DNA from: a bacterium
GTDB taxonomy: Bacteria; UBP6; UBA1177
Assembly (NCBI GenBank): GCA_017963125.1
Contig: JAGCUA010000013.1
Location: 24,646 to 88,645, forward strand
Direction of reading: 5' to 3'
Length of the DNA: 64,000 nucleotides
The notes beneath the pieces were generated by a model, which had not been told where the DNA came from, made no database searches, and worked only from the letters and a program-made list of their open reading frames with translations. This document shows, one piece after another, positions 62,727 through 64,000 of this stretch; position 1 is the stretch's first letter, and every line of letters begins with the position of its first letter. The position numbers and the translations under genes were made by a program.

Positions 62727-63401
62727 TCACCAATTCCATTTCTTTGAAACAAGCACAAGAAAGGGATTCACTCCGGCACTGAAAATATAATCAAAAAAAT
62801 CGATTTCACCGAGAAGCTGAAAAGCCGATTCATCCAGCCATTTTATGCATTCAGCCAACTGCGCATGCTGCGATTCCAAGTCCTTCCAATGAAGGATCCG
62901 CTCGTAATGGGAAACCCTGTTGCGAAGAACGCGGATTCTCTCAAATATTTTTTGCAGATTCTTAACACTTCGCAACTGTACCGGACACTTTTTCAAACAG
63001 GTTTTTATAAGATAACTTTGAAAAGCCTGCTCTGAGTATTTTGCTGTAATCAGCGAAGTCCAGAATCCGAGCGACAATTCAGGAATAACGCGGTCGTGAG
63101 TAGGATTTTTTTTCTTTTTCTCCAGTTTGCCTATTGCTTCGGAAACTTTCTTTCTGCTGTGATCATCCAACGGGAGAGTATCATACCAATTTTCACCGGC
63201 AAAAGAAGAAAGAGCCTTATCAAAAGCGTTTCTCAACGAAACCTCAAAAATGTTCAAAGTCACATAAAGCGAGCGGCAAAGCTCAATATTGTAAAGATAC
63301 CTTGCCAATGCCGTGGATTCATCGGTTCCGTCCTGCCGATACACCGAAAGCCGTGCCGATGTGAAGATTGTTTCCAGATTTTCGTAAAAATCTTTATTCA
63401 T
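62727..63401 (-). CDS. Abi-family (Abi_2-like, HEPN) protein
   Basis: 224 residues from the ATG at 63401, which has GAGGC before it; an in-frame ATG four codons upstream is possible. Helical protein of the Abi_2/AbiD-AbiF type: YNIELCRSLYVTLNIFEVSLRNAFDKAL, WYDTLPLDDHSRKKVSEAIGKL, ELSLGFWTSLITAKYSEQAF, and the HEPN active-site motif VLRNRVSHYERI (Rx4H). In the known cases Abi_2 proteins abort phage infection or act as toxins, with an RNase-like HEPN site. The gene ends right at the left 30-bp repeat and a small-RNA candidate lies upstream on the other strand. Cassette-like. The codon use is AT-rich. Confidence is good for family, low for biological role. Confidence 0.8.
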   Translation of the reverse strand: MNKDFYENLETIFTSARLSVYRQDGTDESTALARYLYNIELCRSLYVTLNIFEVSLRNAFDKALSSFAGENWYDTLPLDDHSRKKVSEAIGKLEKKKKNPTHDRVIPELSLGFWTSLITAKYSEQAFQSYLIKTCLKKCPVQLRSVKNLQKIFERIRVLRNRVSHYERILHWKDLESQHAQLAECIKWLDESAFQLLGEIDFFDYIFSAGVNPFLVLVSKKWNW

Positions 63402-63418
63402 ATTTTGCCTCATTTTTC

Positions 63419-63446
63419 TTGATTATAGAAAATTTTTACCTATAAT
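63419..63446 (+). promoter_or_regulatory. Promoter of the small-RNA candidate
   Basis: TTGATT (63419-63424), a 16-bp spacer and TATAAT (63441-63446). The TTATAG...CTATAA dyad spans the same bases, so it could be read from the other strand as well. Confidence 0.5.
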
Positions 63447-63452
63447 ACCCAG

Positions 63453-63515
63453 CGTGTGCCGCAGAGATCCTTCTCCTGCTATGCAGTGCCAGGGCCTGCG
63501 GACTTCTTTTTTATT
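63453..63515 (+). ncRNA. Small-RNA candidate upstream of the Abi gene
   Basis: Transcription from the promoter at 63419-63446 would start near 63453. The stretch forms nested stems: CCGCAG (63459-63464) with CTGCGG (63496-63501), and CTGC-TAT-GCAG (63476-63486) inside. The outer stem is followed by ACTTCTTTTTTATT, a U-rich intrinsic-terminator-like end. No ORF is present. It is divergent to the Abi gene, whose start lies 50 bp away. On the other strand the same stems would lie in the Abi leader. Partner RNAs of Abi-type genes have been described, but this one was not compared with any. Confidence 0.5.
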
Positions 63516-63693
63516 CCAATTCATCAGTTTTTAAAGAGCGATTTCGAAAGTTGAAGTTTTATTATTTTCAAATTTCAAAATATAACAACAATAAAAGTCA
63601 AATGTATATATTGATATATTTGAAAAAATCAAGTTTTTTATCTAACAATTATTGTAAAATAACAAAGATGATTTTGAACGGAAAACAAACCGG

Positions 63694-63723
63694 CAGGCGA
63701 GCAGACCTAAGCTCCGACAAAAA
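63694..63723. repeat. 30-bp direct repeat, right copy
   Basis: Perfect copy of 62695-62724. Together the two copies enclose the Abi gene, the small-RNA candidate and about 200 bp of AT-rich sequence. Confidence 0.9.
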
Positions 63724-63779
63724 CAGCCTGAATTTATGGGTGAATATGTTTTCTATTAATAAAATCAAGTATTTTTATG

Positions 63780-63836
63780 AAAAATGCCGATTTTTTGACA
63801 TATATTTTGCTCAAAAATGCCGATTTTTCGACATAT
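63780..63836. repeat. Two 24-bp direct repeats, 33 bp apart
   Basis: AAAAATGCCGATTTTT(T/C)GACATAT occurs at 63780-63803 and 63813-63836. Read on the other strand each copy codes MSKNRHF, a pattern I have seen in front of ATPase genes, but here no gene follows. Confidence 0.7.
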
Positions 63837-63859
63837 CGCCGCAAGTTGGAACATTAAGA

Positions 63860-63917
63860 AAAGGGAAAGAAGCATTCAGGATAATGCGGTCTATTGTACT
63901 GAAAGTTCTTTCCCTTT
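63860..63917. repeat. 12-bp inverted repeat with inner hairpin
   Basis: AAAGGGAAAGAA (63860-63871) pairs with TTCTTTCCCTTT (63906-63917); the loop contains a second stem GCATT-CAGGAT-AATGC. It lies after the stop of the partial gene at 63945 and could end its transcript, or be part of a mobile element end. Confidence 0.6.
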
Positions 63918-63944
63918 CTTTATTTACGGAGGAGGTTGATGTTT

Positions 63945-64000
63945 TCAACATTTAAACACACTTTTGACTTTGTAGCCTGTTTCTTCAACTGCCTTTCTGA
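63945..64000 (-). CDS. C-terminal end of an HMA-like (heavy-metal-associated) protein, partial
   Basis: The minus strand reads RKAVEETGYKVKSVFKC to a stop codon at 63945-63947. The pattern AVEETGYKVK is the end of a heavy-metal-associated (CopZ or P-type ATPase N-terminal) domain, where a helix and GY precede the last strand. The rest of the gene lies beyond the window. With only 17 residues this is a tentative call; a metallochaperone is most consistent with the domain being at the C-terminus. Confidence 0.4.
   Translation of the reverse strand, partial: RKAVEETGYKVKSVFKC

Larger units (their letters stand above)
63518..63944. other. AT-rich stretch without a recognisable gene
   Basis: The only long frame (63551-63955) has no ribosome-binding site, resembles no family and includes the repeat elements described separately, so I do not call it. 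The stretch has direct repeats at 63694-63723 and 63780-63836 and an inverted repeat at 63860-63917. Confidence 0.6.

Noticed and set aside
63551..63955. 134-codon open frame on the plus strand
   Set aside because: No ribosome-binding site, AT-rich composition with a repeat-derived duplicated segment, overlap with an inverted repeat and with the end of a better supported minus-strand gene.

Overview
The window comes from a Gram-negative, probably anaerobic and fermentative bacterium. Evidence: many signal-peptidase-II lipoproteins and an outer-membrane porin-like protein, a type IV pilus block in the order pilB-pilT-pilC-pilS-pilR (the order known from Myxococcus and other former Deltaproteobacteria), and a phosphate butyryltransferase/butyrate kinase pair. 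The lipoproteins have a lipobox Cys, then a long Asp/Ser/Thr-rich linker, then DUF1566 (Lcl C-terminal like), cysteine-rich or FG-GAP domains. From memory, such sets occur in uncultured Myxococcota-like lineages; that placement is an inference. Promoters are sigma-70-like with a strikingly constant 16-bp spacer, and TTG starts are frequent.

Layout. 1-8 kb: surface proteins and lipoproteins with DUF1566 domains, a P-loop protein, an EamA transporter and two decayed genes. 8-16.4 kb: a unit with a PqqD-like protein, a 1641-residue FG-GAP lipoprotein, an unlisted 37-residue peptide with a RiPP-precursor look and an HPr-kinase-like ATPase, followed by a membrane protein with a spermidine-synthase-like domain. 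16.4-26.6 kb: htpG, an AlbA/Schlafen-type regulator with a 12-bp tandem repeat, a frameshifted DUF1566 lipoprotein, an HD hydrolase, smpB-yraN-rsmI, a lipoprotein, an epimerase and tsaD. 26.6-37 kb (minus strand): the pil operon, mtaB and rpsA. 37-46.5 kb: a giant coiled-coil protein, an OsmC protein, tdk, an iscS-iscU pair, a SpoIID-like protein and a Cys-rich lipoprotein. 46.5-58.5 kb: an S9 peptidase lipoprotein, a Thr-Asn-Pro-Asp repeat lipoprotein, ptb-buk with a UDG-like gene, fabD-acpP-fabF and a porin-like protein. 58.5-64 kb: an AT-richer accessory region with a WYL regulator and three matching operator/promoter sites, a decaying DUF1566 gene, a Sel1 remnant, a HEPN/DUF4145-like protein and an Abi-family gene flanked by 30-bp direct repeats and next to a candidate small RNA.

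The two most promising undescribed systems are (a) the PqqD/short-peptide/HPrK-like/giant-lipoprotein unit at 7.9-13.9 kb, which resembles a peptide-modification locus without a radical SAM enzyme, and (b) the WYL-regulator regulon at 59.1-60.5 kb, where one palindrome lies exactly 9 bp upstream of the -10 box of three separate genes. The Abi cassette with its adjacent small-RNA candidate is a third. All positions were read by eye; no search or folding program was run.
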